Shown in pieces: positions 1-8,442 of a DNA stretch of 64,000 nucleotides. This DNA is from CAYQQK01 sp964420065 (GTDB lineage Bacteria; Bacillota; Dethiobacteria; DTU022). A model generated the notes under the pieces. It searched no databases. It saw nothing but the letters and a program-made list of their open reading frames with translations, and had not been told where the DNA came from. Positions within the stretch are counted from its first letter, which is position 1; every line of letters begins with the position of its first letter. The position numbers were made by a program, and so were the translations under genes. The DNA lies in the NCBI GenBank assembly GCA_964420065.1, contig CAYQQK010000004.1, forward strand, positions 1 to 64,000, written 5' to 3'.

Positions 1-66
1 AGAAGATCGGAAGAACTTGTCCGCAGGCTGCCTTATACGCTGAAACCAAGGTGGACCGTGGTTTAA
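1..66 (+). CDS. 3' end of an unidentified gene cut by the window edge
   Basis: Frame 1 is open from the first base to a TAA at 64-66 and gives 21 residues ending LKPRWTVV. The fragment is too short to name. It lies upstream of, and on the same strand as, the exporter and tripartite transporter genes, so it may belong to the same AT-richer catabolic block. The next 180 bases (67-248) hold no gene I can support; one 32-codon ORF at 79-177 has no ribosome site. Confidence 0.4.
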   Translation, partial: RRSEELVRRLPYTLKPRWTVV

Positions 67-248
67 CAGAAGAGCATAATGAAATCAAGTTCTTTGAAAA
101 CGGAAAGACGGCAACAACAGAAAGAAATTATTGAACAGGTCTATTTCTATCAGCCAATAAACAACATGGTGCGGTAAACGAGTTTTTTCATGAATTTACC
201 GGGGAGCAATATCAAGGTCTATTTTGGTATTAGAGGGGTTAATGCTGT

Positions 249-1652
249 ATGTATTTTTTGATCTATGCTGCATATTCCTTGTCAGTAATTAACACCTCAT
301 CCATAAAAATATTGCTGCCCGATATCATGTTGGAATTGGGTGTCCAGGTAAATTGGTTGACCTGGGCGGCAAACTCGTTTACTTTGCCCTTTGCCATATT
401 GATGCCGGTCTGTGGTTATGTTGGGGATCGTCACGGCTCTTATCGGTTTTTTATGTGGGGCTTGTCAATTTTGGGCGCCGGTTCGGTGTTATGTGCCATG
501 GCGCCTACATTTCTAGCGCTCATCGTTGGCAGAGTGATCCAGGCAATAGGGGCGGCGATGATGGTCCCGAATTCGCTCACTCTTTTATTACGAATTGTCT
601 CCGCGGGACAGCGGACCAAAGCGCTTGGTTTATGGGGTACTGTTGGTGGTTTGGGAGGTGTCGTCGGACCGGTCTTGAGTGGTTTCCTGGTTGAATATTT
701 GTCATGGCGTAGCTCCTTTTATTTTCTCTTTGCGTTCTGTTTGATAATTATGCTATTTTCCCCCCGTTTATTGGGCGCGTTAAAAACTGAAGTGTCTGGA
801 AACAATAACGATAAGTTTGACTATTTGGGAGCACTGCTCCTTTTTTTATTTCTAACTACGATTATTTTGACAATCACGCTTCTGCCTGATTACGGTTGGA
901 ACAATCACTGGATTCAATTTTTGTTTTTGGCTTCCTTTATTTTTGCCGTTTTGTTTGTTCGGGTAGAAAATAATACTTCAACACCAATGATTGACCTTGG
1001 TTTGATCAGACGGCCACATTTTTATCTTGGTTTGATCATAGGCTGGATCGAACAGGCTGCTTCGGCTGGACCCATGTTTATTTTACCCCTATATTTCATC
1101 ATGGTCATGAAAATAGACGCTGCCAAAGCAGCCCTATTGTTGATGCCCTCGGCCATTGCCTTTGCCATTGCCTCCCCTCTCGGAGGAAAAATCACCGACC
1201 GGAAGGGTTTTGGAAAACCGATCAAATTGGGCATGTTTGTCCGTATGTGTTCCTTCTTACTCCTATTTCACCTCACCGGTGTGGGTAACGGAAACATGGT
1301 CTTCATTATTGCCATTCTATTTCTAAGTGGGTTCGGTCATGGACTAACCAATATACCGGCTTTATATTCGGTGATGTCTACAGTTAATAAAGAAAGATAC
1401 GGTACTGCCGGCGGCATACATAACATGTCCCGGTTTGCAGGGACGGTATTCGGGACCTCAATCAGTGGAATAATAATTTATGCCCTGGCCCGTTTACCGG
1501 CTCGTGAGGCCGGATTGGGGGTAGCATCGGAATATTCGGCAGCCCTTCTTTTTTGCGCGGGCATATGTTTGGTGGGATGGTTCTTCGGCTTGTATTTCAG
1601 AAGCATTGAAAGCAAGGAAAACCATATGGGATCAAGGAAAAGAGCATTGTAG
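249..1652 (+). CDS. MFS transporter, DHA2 (EmrB/QacA-like) family
   Basis: This is a 467-residue polytopic membrane protein of the major facilitator superfamily, probably a proton-driven exporter. The first helix starts almost at residue 1. Motif A is visible near residues 56-66 (GYVGDRHGSYR), and motif C near 136-147 (GGVVGPVLSGFL), which marks the drug:H+ antiporter branch. A run of charged residues around 180-190 separates helices as in 14-helix DHA2 proteins. The ATG at 249 follows a GAGGGG site at a good distance. The gene precedes tctCBA and may export a metabolite or toxic substrate of the same pathway. The substrate cannot be read from sequence. Codon use is AT-richer than in the genes after 6 kb. 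Confidence 0.85.
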   Translation: MYFLIYAAYSLSVINTSSIKILLPDIMLELGVQVNWLTWAANSFTLPFAILMPVCGYVGDRHGSYRFFMWGLSILGAGSVLCAMAPTFLALIVGRVIQAIGAAMMVPNSLTLLLRIVSAGQRTKALGLWGTVGGLGGVVGPVLSGFLVEYLSWRSSFYFLFAFCLIIMLFSPRLLGALKTEVSGNNNDKFDYLGALLLFLFLTTIILTITLLPDYGWNNHWIQFLFLASFIFAVLFVRVENNTSTPMIDLGLIRRPHFYLGLIIGWIEQAASAGPMFILPLYFIMVMKIDAAKAALLLMPSAIAFAIASPLGGKITDRKGFGKPIKLGMFVRMCSFLLLFHLTGVGNGNMVFIIAILFLSGFGHGLTNIPALYSVMSTVNKERYGTAGGIHNMSRFAGTVFGTSISGIIIYALARLPAREAGLGVASEYSAALLFCAGICLVGWFFGLYFRSIESKENHMGSRKRAL

Positions 1653-1841
1653 AATAACAGAAAAATGCTTGGCTACATCCGCAAACAATCCCAGGTAATC
1701 TTCTTGATATAACCGAAAATTTATTAACCCTTCAATTCCGCTATTCAAATAAATAAATCCATTTTAGATGATCTTTAGAGAGAAATATTTCATTATAACT
1801 AAGCGATTGCAGGAGTTTAGACTCGAACCACGAACAAGATA

Positions 1842-1861
1842 TATAATATATAATTTATAAT
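1842..1861 (+). promoter_or_regulatory. AT-rich stretch with three TATAAT hexamers, possible promoter
   Basis: The gap between the exporter and tctC (1653-2005) has no gene. It contains TATAAT at 1842, 1849 and 1856, each offset by 7 bases. No good -35 box sits at the right distance (only a weak TTAGAC at 1817), so this is a tentative promoter region for the tct genes. Confidence 0.3.
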
Positions 1862-2005
1862 AGACTCAAGAGTTGGCCGATCAGGGCCATTAAATTGCAT
1901 GGGGGTGGTAAAAAACAAACGTTGCCGTTCGAGCAGTTCAGTAACGGGTAGAGCTGTGGGCATTGAGTGAATTTTTCATACCACCTAAAAAAGGGGAAGA
2001 TGCAA

Positions 2006-2998
2006 GTGAAAATGTTGCTCCGCGGATTTATGTTGCTACTACTGGCAGGGCTTTTGGTAATAACCGGGTGCAATTCAGAAAAAAACGGTGCCTCTTCCAC
2101 GGAAACGGATAACTACCCCAACAAAACCATCACTATCATCGTACCTAATGCCGCCGGGGGCAGCACGGATGCTACCTCGCGTGCAGTTGCCAGTTCCCTG
2201 GAAAAAATCATGGGAACACCTGTCATTATTGAGAATGTGCCAGGATCGTCGGGTTTGATCGGGTTCACAAAAGCTTTTTCTGCGGACGCCGATGGTTATA
2301 CCATACTTTGTGTTGATATGCCTTCCATGCAAATAGGTGAATTGATCAATGACGGGCAATATAAAACCACCGATTGGTCCTTTCTGGCCAATGCGATATT
2401 GCGTGGACATGTTGTTGCGGTTTCCCAGTCCAGCCCATACAAAACTTTTGAAGACTTGATAGAAATGTCCAATACCAAAACATTGCTGTGCTCCACGACA
2501 GGGGTCGGCTCCGCTTCCAGTATTGCGGAATTGGTACTGATAAATAATACGGAAATACAGATGAGGAGCGTTCCCTTCGATAGTGGAGCGGAAGCTATAG
2601 CGGCAGTGTTGGGAGGGCAAACCGATTTTACAATATCCGGTGTTGAATCGATGGCAGCGGCGATAGACGCGGGAGAGGCAAGAGCGCTGGCTGTATTTAC
2701 GCCGGAGAGAATTGATGTCTTGCCTGATGTACCCACATTGCCTGATTTGGGATACCCCGAGTCGTTCTTCTTAAGCCGGGGATTTTTGGCGCCTCCGGGC
2801 CTTCCCGGGGAAATATTGAGTATTCTTGAAGAATCTTTGCTTGAGGCGTTCAAATCACCGGATACGGCCAAACAATTGAGCAGTGGGGCCACCCTGTTGC
2901 CGTTAAGTTCCTCCGATTATGAACAACATGCCAAGGAGATGTACGATATTGTTTTGGAATACAAAGACGATCTCATTAAAATGAGGGAAGGAAAATGA
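2006..2998 (+). CDS. tctC: TctC/Bug-type extracytoplasmic solute receptor (lipoprotein)
   Basis: This is the substrate-binding component of a tripartite tricarboxylate transporter, which captures carboxylates outside the membrane and delivers them to TctA-TctB. A short hydrophobic leader ends in the lipobox ITGC, so the protein is probably lipid-anchored. The Bug-family ligand loop follows (PNAAGGSTDATSR, then ENVPGSSGLIG). I place the start at GTG 2006, eight bases after the AGGGGA site. ATG 2000 is only three bases from that site and ATG 2012 is rather far. An upstream ATG at 1967 lacks a site. Length (330 aa) is normal for the family. The gene overlaps tctB by four bases (ATGA), so the two are translationally coupled. 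The bound acid is unknown. Confidence 0.9.
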   Translation: MKMLLRGFMLLLLAGLLVITGCNSEKNGASSTETDNYPNKTITIIVPNAAGGSTDATSRAVASSLEKIMGTPVIIENVPGSSGLIGFTKAFSADADGYTILCVDMPSMQIGELINDGQYKTTDWSFLANAILRGHVVAVSQSSPYKTFEDLIEMSNTKTLLCSTTGVGSASSIAELVLINNTEIQMRSVPFDSGAEAIAAVLGGQTDFTISGVESMAAAIDAGEARALAVFTPERIDVLPDVPTLPDLGYPESFFLSRGFLAPPGLPGEILSILEESLLEAFKSPDTAKQLSSGATLLPLSSSDYEQHAKEMYDIVLEYKDDLIKMREGK

Positions 2999-3468
2999 AG
3001 GCAGTTCGTTCAGTTCAAAAAACCAACTTTTATGATCTGGCAATCCGGTTGGCGTTTTTTGGTGTATTCCTATTTGCGATCGTTGAAGCCTTCAAATTTC
3101 CGGGTGTGTCACGGATATTTCCATTGGTAGTCGGTATTACAGGATTTGCGATCTCGTTGTATCTGGTTATGGTGGAGATTAAGGTATTGTTCGCAGAAGG
3201 CGCCAAACAGATTCAGGTTGCTTTCAATCTCAGGGCATTTTTACGTATGGAGACAGTATTAATGGCCCTTACAGTCGGCTACCTGGCGGCGCTGTGGTTG
3301 ATTGGTTACATTGTTTCTTCACTTATATTTATAATTTTGAGTATCCGCATTCTTGGCGAACGAAATTACATTAAAAGCGGTTTGATTTCCATTTTTACTG
3401 TTGCTTTAACCTACTTTTTGTTTCGTCAATGGTTAAGTGTGCCCCTGCCCTCCGGTGTTTTATGGTAG
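2995..3468 (+). CDS. tctB: TctB-like small membrane subunit of a tripartite tricarboxylate transporter
   Basis: This is a 157-residue protein with about four predicted transmembrane helices (around residues 13-31, 35-55, 85-115 and 125-145). It is the poorly conserved small subunit of TTT carboxylate transporters. Identification rests on size, helix pattern and position between a TctC receptor and a TctA channel. The start codon overlaps the tctC stop (ATGA). Confidence 0.85.
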   Translation: MKAVRSVQKTNFYDLAIRLAFFGVFLFAIVEAFKFPGVSRIFPLVVGITGFAISLYLVMVEIKVLFAEGAKQIQVAFNLRAFLRMETVLMALTVGYLAALWLIGYIVSSLIFIILSIRILGERNYIKSGLISIFTVALTYFLFRQWLSVPLPSGVLW

Positions 3469-3567
3469 CAATCAATTAGATTCAAACAATAAATTTGCAC
3501 GTTTGGTTGTTTGGTTTTGAGCATTAAAAAGTTCTTAGACTGTATTTTGGGGAGCGGAGGAAAGAGG

Positions 3568-5043
3568 ATGCATCCCATCTGTCATGTTTTTACGGCAACA
3601 AATTTCATTGCTTTAATTGCTAGTGTCTTTCTGGGGATTATTTTTGGGGCGCTACCGGGTATAGGCCCGAATCTCGGCTGTGCTTTGCTTTTAAGTATTA
3701 CTTTTGGGCTGCCCGCGGATACGGCGCTTGTAGCCCTTGGAGGTATGTACACAGGAGCTGTCTATGGAGGTTCCTCCACATCCATCCTGTTGGGAATACC
3801 CGGTTCTGCTGCGAATAGTGCCACTGTTCTTGACGGTTACCCCATGTCAAGAAAAGGGAAGGCATTCGAAGCTTTGGGTGCGGCAACATGTGCTTCCTTT
3901 TTGGGGGGGGTAATAGGGGTAGTTGCTTTGTTTGCCGTTTCCCCATTACTGACGAAAGTTGCCCTTTCATTTGGTCCCCCGGAGTATTTTATGCTCGGTG
4001 TATTTTCATTGACGGTGATCCCCGTTCTTTCTCGCAAGAATATAGCAAAAGGTTTAATGATGTCCCTGTTTGGTTTAATGTTGGGTTGCGTCGGTTTGGA
4101 TTCTATACGTGGTTTTCCAAGATATACTTTTGGCGTTCAATACTTAAATGACGGGATAAATTATGTTGTGGTCTTGATCGGTCTATTTGCGATGAGCGAG
4201 GTGCTTAACCTCTCCTCTGAAAAAACCAGCATTTCACGTACCGGTAAATTGCTGGGCAGTGTTTGGGAAGGGGTGCGTAAAACCTTTTTGTATCCGTTGA
4301 CATTGATCAGATCGTCTTTGATTGGCATAGTAGGGGGAATCATGCCCGGTATCGGCGGTGCGACCCTGAATATCATTGCCTATAACGAAGCCATGCGTGC
4401 ATCCAAGGCACCCGAGAAGTTTGGGACCGGGACAGTAGAAGGGGTTATTGCGCCCGAGTCGTCAAACAACGCTTCCGTCGGTGCCACGATGATACCCACG
4501 TTGACTCTCGGCATACCGGGTAACAGTGTGGCGGCCATAATAATGGGCGGAATAATTTTACACGGCCTGGTACCGGGACCGGGGCTTTTCCGGGAATATT
4601 CAACTCTAACTTATACGTTTCTGTATGGGCTATTAACGGCCCAATTTGTGATGCTGGTTTTTGGTTTGATTCTTTGCAAATGGGCTGCAACGGTTACCAA
4701 GGTATCAACCAAGTATTTGATTCCCCTGATCATTATCTTGTGTTTTATCGGTTCCTATGGTTTACATAACAATGTTATTGATATTGTGATCATGTTAATC
4801 TTCGGGGTATTGGGCTACCTGCTTAAAAAACAGGATTATCCCTTTATCTGTTTGATTCTTGGGATGATATTGGGTGTTATTATCGAAAAAGGTTTACTCC
4901 GTTCGCTAGTGATGTCCAATGGGAGCGTTATGATTTTTTTCCAACGCCCAATATCTTTGGGCATCTTTGTTTTGCTCCTGGTAGTGATGATCTTTACACT
5001 CAAGTCCATCAAGCAAAGCAGAACCAAGGCAGAACAATTTTAA
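3568..5043 (+). CDS. tctA: TctA large membrane subunit of a tripartite tricarboxylate transporter
   Basis: This is the main membrane channel, with about 11-12 helices, for sodium- or proton-coupled uptake of carboxylates delivered by TctC. Both halves carry the family signature: GALPGIGPNLG followed by LGIPGSAANSATVLDGYPM, and later GGIMPGIGGATLN followed by IAPESSNNASVGATMIPTL and LGIPGN. The frame is open from TTG 3511, but ATG 3568 has a GGAGG site nine bases upstream and gives an N-terminus matching family members, so 491 aa is preferred. It lies 99 bases after tctB, in the same direction. Confidence 0.92.
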   Translation: MHPICHVFTATNFIALIASVFLGIIFGALPGIGPNLGCALLLSITFGLPADTALVALGGMYTGAVYGGSSTSILLGIPGSAANSATVLDGYPMSRKGKAFEALGAATCASFLGGVIGVVALFAVSPLLTKVALSFGPPEYFMLGVFSLTVIPVLSRKNIAKGLMMSLFGLMLGCVGLDSIRGFPRYTFGVQYLNDGINYVVVLIGLFAMSEVLNLSSEKTSISRTGKLLGSVWEGVRKTFLYPLTLIRSSLIGIVGGIMPGIGGATLNIIAYNEAMRASKAPEKFGTGTVEGVIAPESSNNASVGATMIPTLTLGIPGNSVAAIIMGGIILHGLVPGPGLFREYSTLTYTFLYGLLTAQFVMLVFGLILCKWAATVTKVSTKYLIPLIIILCFIGSYGLHNNVIDIVIMLIFGVLGYLLKKQDYPFICLILGMILGVIIEKGLLRSLVMSNGSVMIFFQRPISLGIFVLLLVVMIFTLKSIKQSRTKAEQF

Positions 5044-5073
5044 GGGCTAATATAAACGATGGAGGTTGAAAGG

Positions 5074-5766
5074 ATGTCATCAAAATATCAGAAGCACAAA
5101 GAAATGATAGTATTGTGCATGAACATTCTTGCCGGAGAGGGGCTTATGGAATATACTGCCGGCCATGTTAGCGTTAGACTTGAAAATGATTTGTTGTTAA
5201 TGCCGGGGCACATTCACCCCTTGAAAAGAACAATATCGTCGCTAACGGTTGACGATATTGTGCTGTGTGATCTGGAAGGAAGGGTTGTCGAAGGTGAGCT
5301 GTCGCTACCCGGCGAAAAATATATTCATACGGAAATCTATAAAGCCCGACCGGACGTCCGGTCAATAGTGCATTCGCACCCTCCCGTCTCAACGGCATTC
5401 AGTATAACCGATCAACGCATTTTGCCTGTTACTCACCGGTCCGTAGCTTTCGCACCGTCCGTTCCTGTCTTTTCACGAACCTGTCAAATAAACAATCCCG
5501 AATTGGGTCAAGAACTGGCTGTAGTTCTGGGAGAAGCCAGGGCAGTGCTGCTCAGGGGACACGGGGCAGTAGTCGTCGGTAAAAGTCTGAAAGAGTCGTG
5601 TGTCCTTTCGTGTATTTTGGAGAAAACGGCTGAAATGCAGCTCAAGGCAAGGACAATAGGAAGAATACCCGAAGCAATACCCTATACCATAACCGAACTG
5701 GGTGAAGAATTTATTGACAATCCTTGGAGTTATTTATTGGAGGAGTATTTGCATCACCGGAAATAA
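5074..5766 (+). CDS. Class II aldolase/adducin family protein
   Basis: This is a 230-residue zinc aldolase fold protein of the fuculose-phosphate aldolase / ribulose-phosphate epimerase family. Metal ligands are visible as the HSHP motif (IVHSHPPVS, near residue 108) and a later RGHGAVVVG histidine. A glutamate in the GEKYIHTEIY segment is in the usual position of the catalytic acid. I chose ATG 5074 because GGAGG lies eight bases upstream; the ATG at 5059 overlaps that site. The gene directly follows tctA, so it may split or decarboxylate the acid imported by TctABC. The family also includes decarboxylases of hydroxy-acids, so the exact reaction is open. Confidence 0.82.
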   Translation: MSSKYQKHKEMIVLCMNILAGEGLMEYTAGHVSVRLENDLLLMPGHIHPLKRTISSLTVDDIVLCDLEGRVVEGELSLPGEKYIHTEIYKARPDVRSIVHSHPPVSTAFSITDQRILPVTHRSVAFAPSVPVFSRTCQINNPELGQELAVVLGEARAVLLRGHGAVVVGKSLKESCVLSCILEKTAEMQLKARTIGRIPEAIPYTITELGEEFIDNPWSYLLEEYLHHRK

Positions 5767-5853
5767 TTTGCACATTACGATGAGCTGCTCGGGTAAAAAG
5801 TAGTATTCAATAGAAAAATATTTGATTTGCCATGGGAGAAGCAACAAGAAAAT

Positions 5854-5882
5854 AAAAAAAGGAGACAGCGCGAAGCTGCCTC
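5854..5882 (-). terminator. Rho-independent terminator for the minus-strand GH57/DUF4912 genes
   Basis: On the minus strand GAGGCAGC pairs with GCTGTCTC (8 bp with one G-U) around a TTCGC loop, followed by C and seven T. It lies about 140 bases beyond the minus-strand GH57 stop codon. Confidence 0.75.
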
Positions 5883-5946
5883 ATCAGGGAGAAACTTATC
5901 ATAACCGCAACAAAAACGGTTAACTGACGTTGCCTAAATTATACAC

Positions 5947-5981
5947 CAGGCCCTTTGTCAAAGCAAGGGCCTGTTTTTTTT
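5947..5981 (+). terminator. Rho-independent terminator after the tct/aldolase operon
   Basis: A perfect 9-bp stem, CAGGCCCTT with AAGGGCCTG, encloses a 9-base loop and is followed by eight T. It ends the plus-strand operon whose last gene stops at 5766. Together with 5854-5882 it forms a pair of opposed terminators between convergent operons. Confidence 0.85.
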
Positions 5982-6021
5982 CCAGGCTTTGAGGATGCCA
6001 TCAAGATCCGGGTTGAGACGG

Positions 6022-7641
6022 CTAATTTCCCACCTCAAGCATGGGCAAGGTCGTTTCCAGGTCCCGGTAAAGACGGTAATCGAAATTGGGAAACAAATTG
6101 TCCTTTTTCTCGATCCGGCTCAATTTATCTTCATCTATAGTTCCATCCTGGATTTCCTGCGCCAGGGTGCGAAAGCGCTGCAGGTGATCGGTTATTCGTT
6201 TCAAGGCATACTCGTGCATGGTGCCCGCGGTCAAAATGAACGGCCAATCGCTGCTCTGGGCCAGGAGCAGTTCCCGGGCAGCTTGAGTGAGAGCCCTTCG
6301 TTCCAATCCCGTTGCCTCCGCCCGTTCGGTCGCCAGGATGGTCATTTCCCGGGCGGCATGGTGCAGGTGACGGTAAAACCGGTCGTTGTTTCCATTGAGC
6401 CAGACCTCATGGTAGCCTTTATCCCCCCAGCTCGAAGGGTTGGGGGTACATAGTTGCAGGGGAAAGCCCAGATCAAGGTATTCTCCCGGGGTGATCATTT
6501 TGACATGGTCCTGGTCGAAAGCGATCCGCCGGCACAGGGTTTCCAGCCAGCGCGGACCTTCAAACCACCAGTGGCCGAAAAGCTCTGCATCGTAGGGGGC
6601 GACCACGATGGGAGGACGTCCCATGAGGCGATTTAAATATTGCACCTGCTGTTCCCGGTTAAACATAAAATTACCTGCGTGTTCGTCGGCTTTTTTGCGC
6701 GCTTGCTCGGGCCGGTACGGTGCCTTATGTTCCAACCCGGTTCCACTGATGCGGTAGTACTTCAACCCGCTGTCGGTCCGTATTCCCGGGGGATGCAGGT
6801 GGGGTTTGATATATTCCTCCGGTAGATCGTAGGCAATATCCCGGTAAAATTCGCGATACTCATGATCACCGGGATAGCCCTCCCGGGCGCTCCAAACCTG
6901 TTTTGAAGTTTCCGGATCGCGACCGAAAGCGGCGACTCCCCCGGGTGTCAGAACGGGACTGTAAACTCCGTACTTGGGGCAAGGAGAGGCGTAAAGAACC
7001 CCGTGGGTGGCGGTAATGAAATATTGCACCCCCAGCTCGCTCAGGTAGCGATCAAGGCCATAATTGTAGGCACATTCCGGTAACCAGAAACCTCGCGGCG
7101 GTTCGCCGAAAAGACTACTGTAATACTGGACCGCCCAGGCCAGTTGAGCGTAAACACTTTCTTCGTGCAGAGCCAGTAACGGTAGGTAGCCGTGGGTTGC
7201 AGCCGTGACAATAATCTCCAGGGAACCACCTTCCGCCAAACGGCGGAAAGCTTTTACCAGCCGGCGGTCGCATCGGTGGTAGTAACCGGCCGCCGCATCA
7301 AAATATTCCCGGTACATTCGGGCCAGGGGGTGAAAATCCGGCTTGCCGGCAGTACGTTCCTCCTCCAGGCGGGCCAAATTTTGCAGGCGTTGCAAGTATT
7401 CGCTGTAACGATCCTGAAGAAAAGGATCTTCAAACATGGCCAGAAGGGTTGGCGAGAAAGAGAAGGTCAAGCGGAAGGGTATCCCTTCTTCCTCCAGCCG
7501 TTCCATCGACTGAAGCAGGGGGATATAACATTCGGTCATTCCTTCAAAAAGCCATTTTTCCTCCAAAGAAAACCGGTGCTCGGGATGCCGTACATACGGC
7601 AGGTGAGCATGCAGGATCAAGGATAAAAAACCGCTGGCCAT
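6022..7641 (-). CDS. GH57 1,4-alpha-glucan branching enzyme-like protein
   Basis: This 539-residue cytoplasmic glycoside hydrolase of family 57 probably forms alpha-1,6 branches in glycogen. Family motifs appear in order: HAHLPYVR near residue 11, THGYLPLL near 149, GFWLPECAY with the expected nucleophile Glu189, PYDAELFGHWWFEGP with the acid/base Asp351, and SSDWPFILTAGTMHEYA in the helical C-terminal domain. Length and motifs agree with bacterial GH57 branching enzymes of the DUF1957 type. It is the second gene of a minus-strand pair with the DUF4912 gene upstream (33-base gap), and a strong terminator follows. Branching activity is inferred from subfamily motifs; a related alpha-amylase is the alternative. 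Confidence 0.88.
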   Translation of the reverse strand: MASGFLSLILHAHLPYVRHPEHRFSLEEKWLFEGMTECYIPLLQSMERLEEEGIPFRLTFSFSPTLLAMFEDPFLQDRYSEYLQRLQNLARLEEERTAGKPDFHPLARMYREYFDAAAGYYHRCDRRLVKAFRRLAEGGSLEIIVTAATHGYLPLLALHEESVYAQLAWAVQYYSSLFGEPPRGFWLPECAYNYGLDRYLSELGVQYFITATHGVLYASPCPKYGVYSPVLTPGGVAAFGRDPETSKQVWSAREGYPGDHEYREFYRDIAYDLPEEYIKPHLHPPGIRTDSGLKYYRISGTGLEHKAPYRPEQARKKADEHAGNFMFNREQQVQYLNRLMGRPPIVVAPYDAELFGHWWFEGPRWLETLCRRIAFDQDHVKMITPGEYLDLGFPLQLCTPNPSSWGDKGYHEVWLNGNNDRFYRHLHHAAREMTILATERAEATGLERRALTQAARELLLAQSSDWPFILTAGTMHEYALKRITDHLQRFRTLAQEIQDGTIDEDKLSRIEKKDNLFPNFDYRLYRDLETTLPMLEVGN

Positions 7642-7674
7642 AAAACTGCCTCCTTGTGATCAAAGAGCGATGAT

Positions 7675-8193
7675 TTAGCGCTGAACCCGCAAAGAACGCC
7701 AGCGAAACAGTTCCGGAGAACTGAGATGGCTCAGCGCAATACGACGGTACAGTTTGCGTGCCTTCCAGTCAGGCAGGTGCCAATTTTCATCAATGACGTT
7801 GCTCACGCTATCCCGGGGGGTCTGAACGATGTTGGAATGAAGCAAGGTCATGAAACTGCCGTCAGGCAGGAGCCGGCCCAGCTCCGCATGGTAGCTGCAG
7901 CCGGGTTCAGTTACGGTAATGTACCAACTGACCGAACCGGGTGTGAGTTGAAGGTCAAAAAAACTCTCAATTTCTCCCTCTTGCCGGGGATAATGTTTAA
8001 AAACCCGCATTTCAAACGGAAAACCGGTTATTTCCCCCCCATCCGGAGGCAATCGTTTCAAGGTGGACAGGCTTATCTCCCAGTAGGCAAATAGACAGTA
8101 TGGATCACGGGTCATTAACACCAGGTAGTCATCTCCATAGCGTTCCGGCAGGGCAGTCTCACTGCCGGGGTGATCCCGGATTCCTTCAACCAT
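7675..8193 (-). CDS. DUF4912 domain protein
   Basis: This is a 172-residue protein matching the DUF4912 family. Its conserved segment runs DDYLVLMTRDPYCLFAYWEIS and ends with a tyrosine/tryptophan-rich half (SWYITV, YHAELG). The family is often encoded beside GH57 glucan enzymes and is thought to bind glycans, but it has no established reaction. The frame is open to 8274, but ATG 8193 has GGAGG seven bases upstream and is preferred. It is the first gene of a minus-strand pair with the branching enzyme. The 249-base gap to galT (8194-8442) holds divergent upstream regions with no clear promoter boxes. Confidence 0.72.
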   Translation of the reverse strand: MVEGIRDHPGSETALPERYGDDYLVLMTRDPYCLFAYWEISLSTLKRLPPDGGEITGFPFEMRVFKHYPRQEGEIESFFDLQLTPGSVSWYITVTEPGCSYHAELGRLLPDGSFMTLLHSNIVQTPRDSVSNVIDENWHLPDWKARKLYRRIALSHLSSPELFRWRSLRVQR

Positions 8194-8442
8194 GCGTGCA
8201 CCTCCGGTGTCTTGTGTACGATAAGGACTGTTTGCTTGGATCAAGCGGAACGCTCTCAACCGGCCAAAGATCAAAAAATAGTATGCCCTTTAGCAAGAAG
8301 ATTATTGTTGCCGGAGCCGGTCCAAAGCGGCGGAATAAATCGGAAGGGTGCGGAAAAGCTATGGCATGAGACAAGCTTGAACCGGGATGGAACTGTCTCT
8401 TTCCCCATTACAACCTGGAGAAGTTTAGGGAAGGTGTGACTC

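Noticed and set aside
4..14. AGATCGGAAGA at the start of the window resembles a sequencing adapter.
   Set aside because: The match stops after 11 bases and the region reads through as an open frame, so chance is more likely than contamination.
79..177. A 32-codon ORF between the partial first gene and the exporter.
   Set aside because: It lacks a ribosome site and recognisable sequence.
8283..8369. A 28-codon ORF starting with KKIIVAGAGP, like a Rossmann-fold N-terminus.
   Set aside because: It is too short, has no ribosome site and lies in a divergent upstream region; similarity is probably chance.
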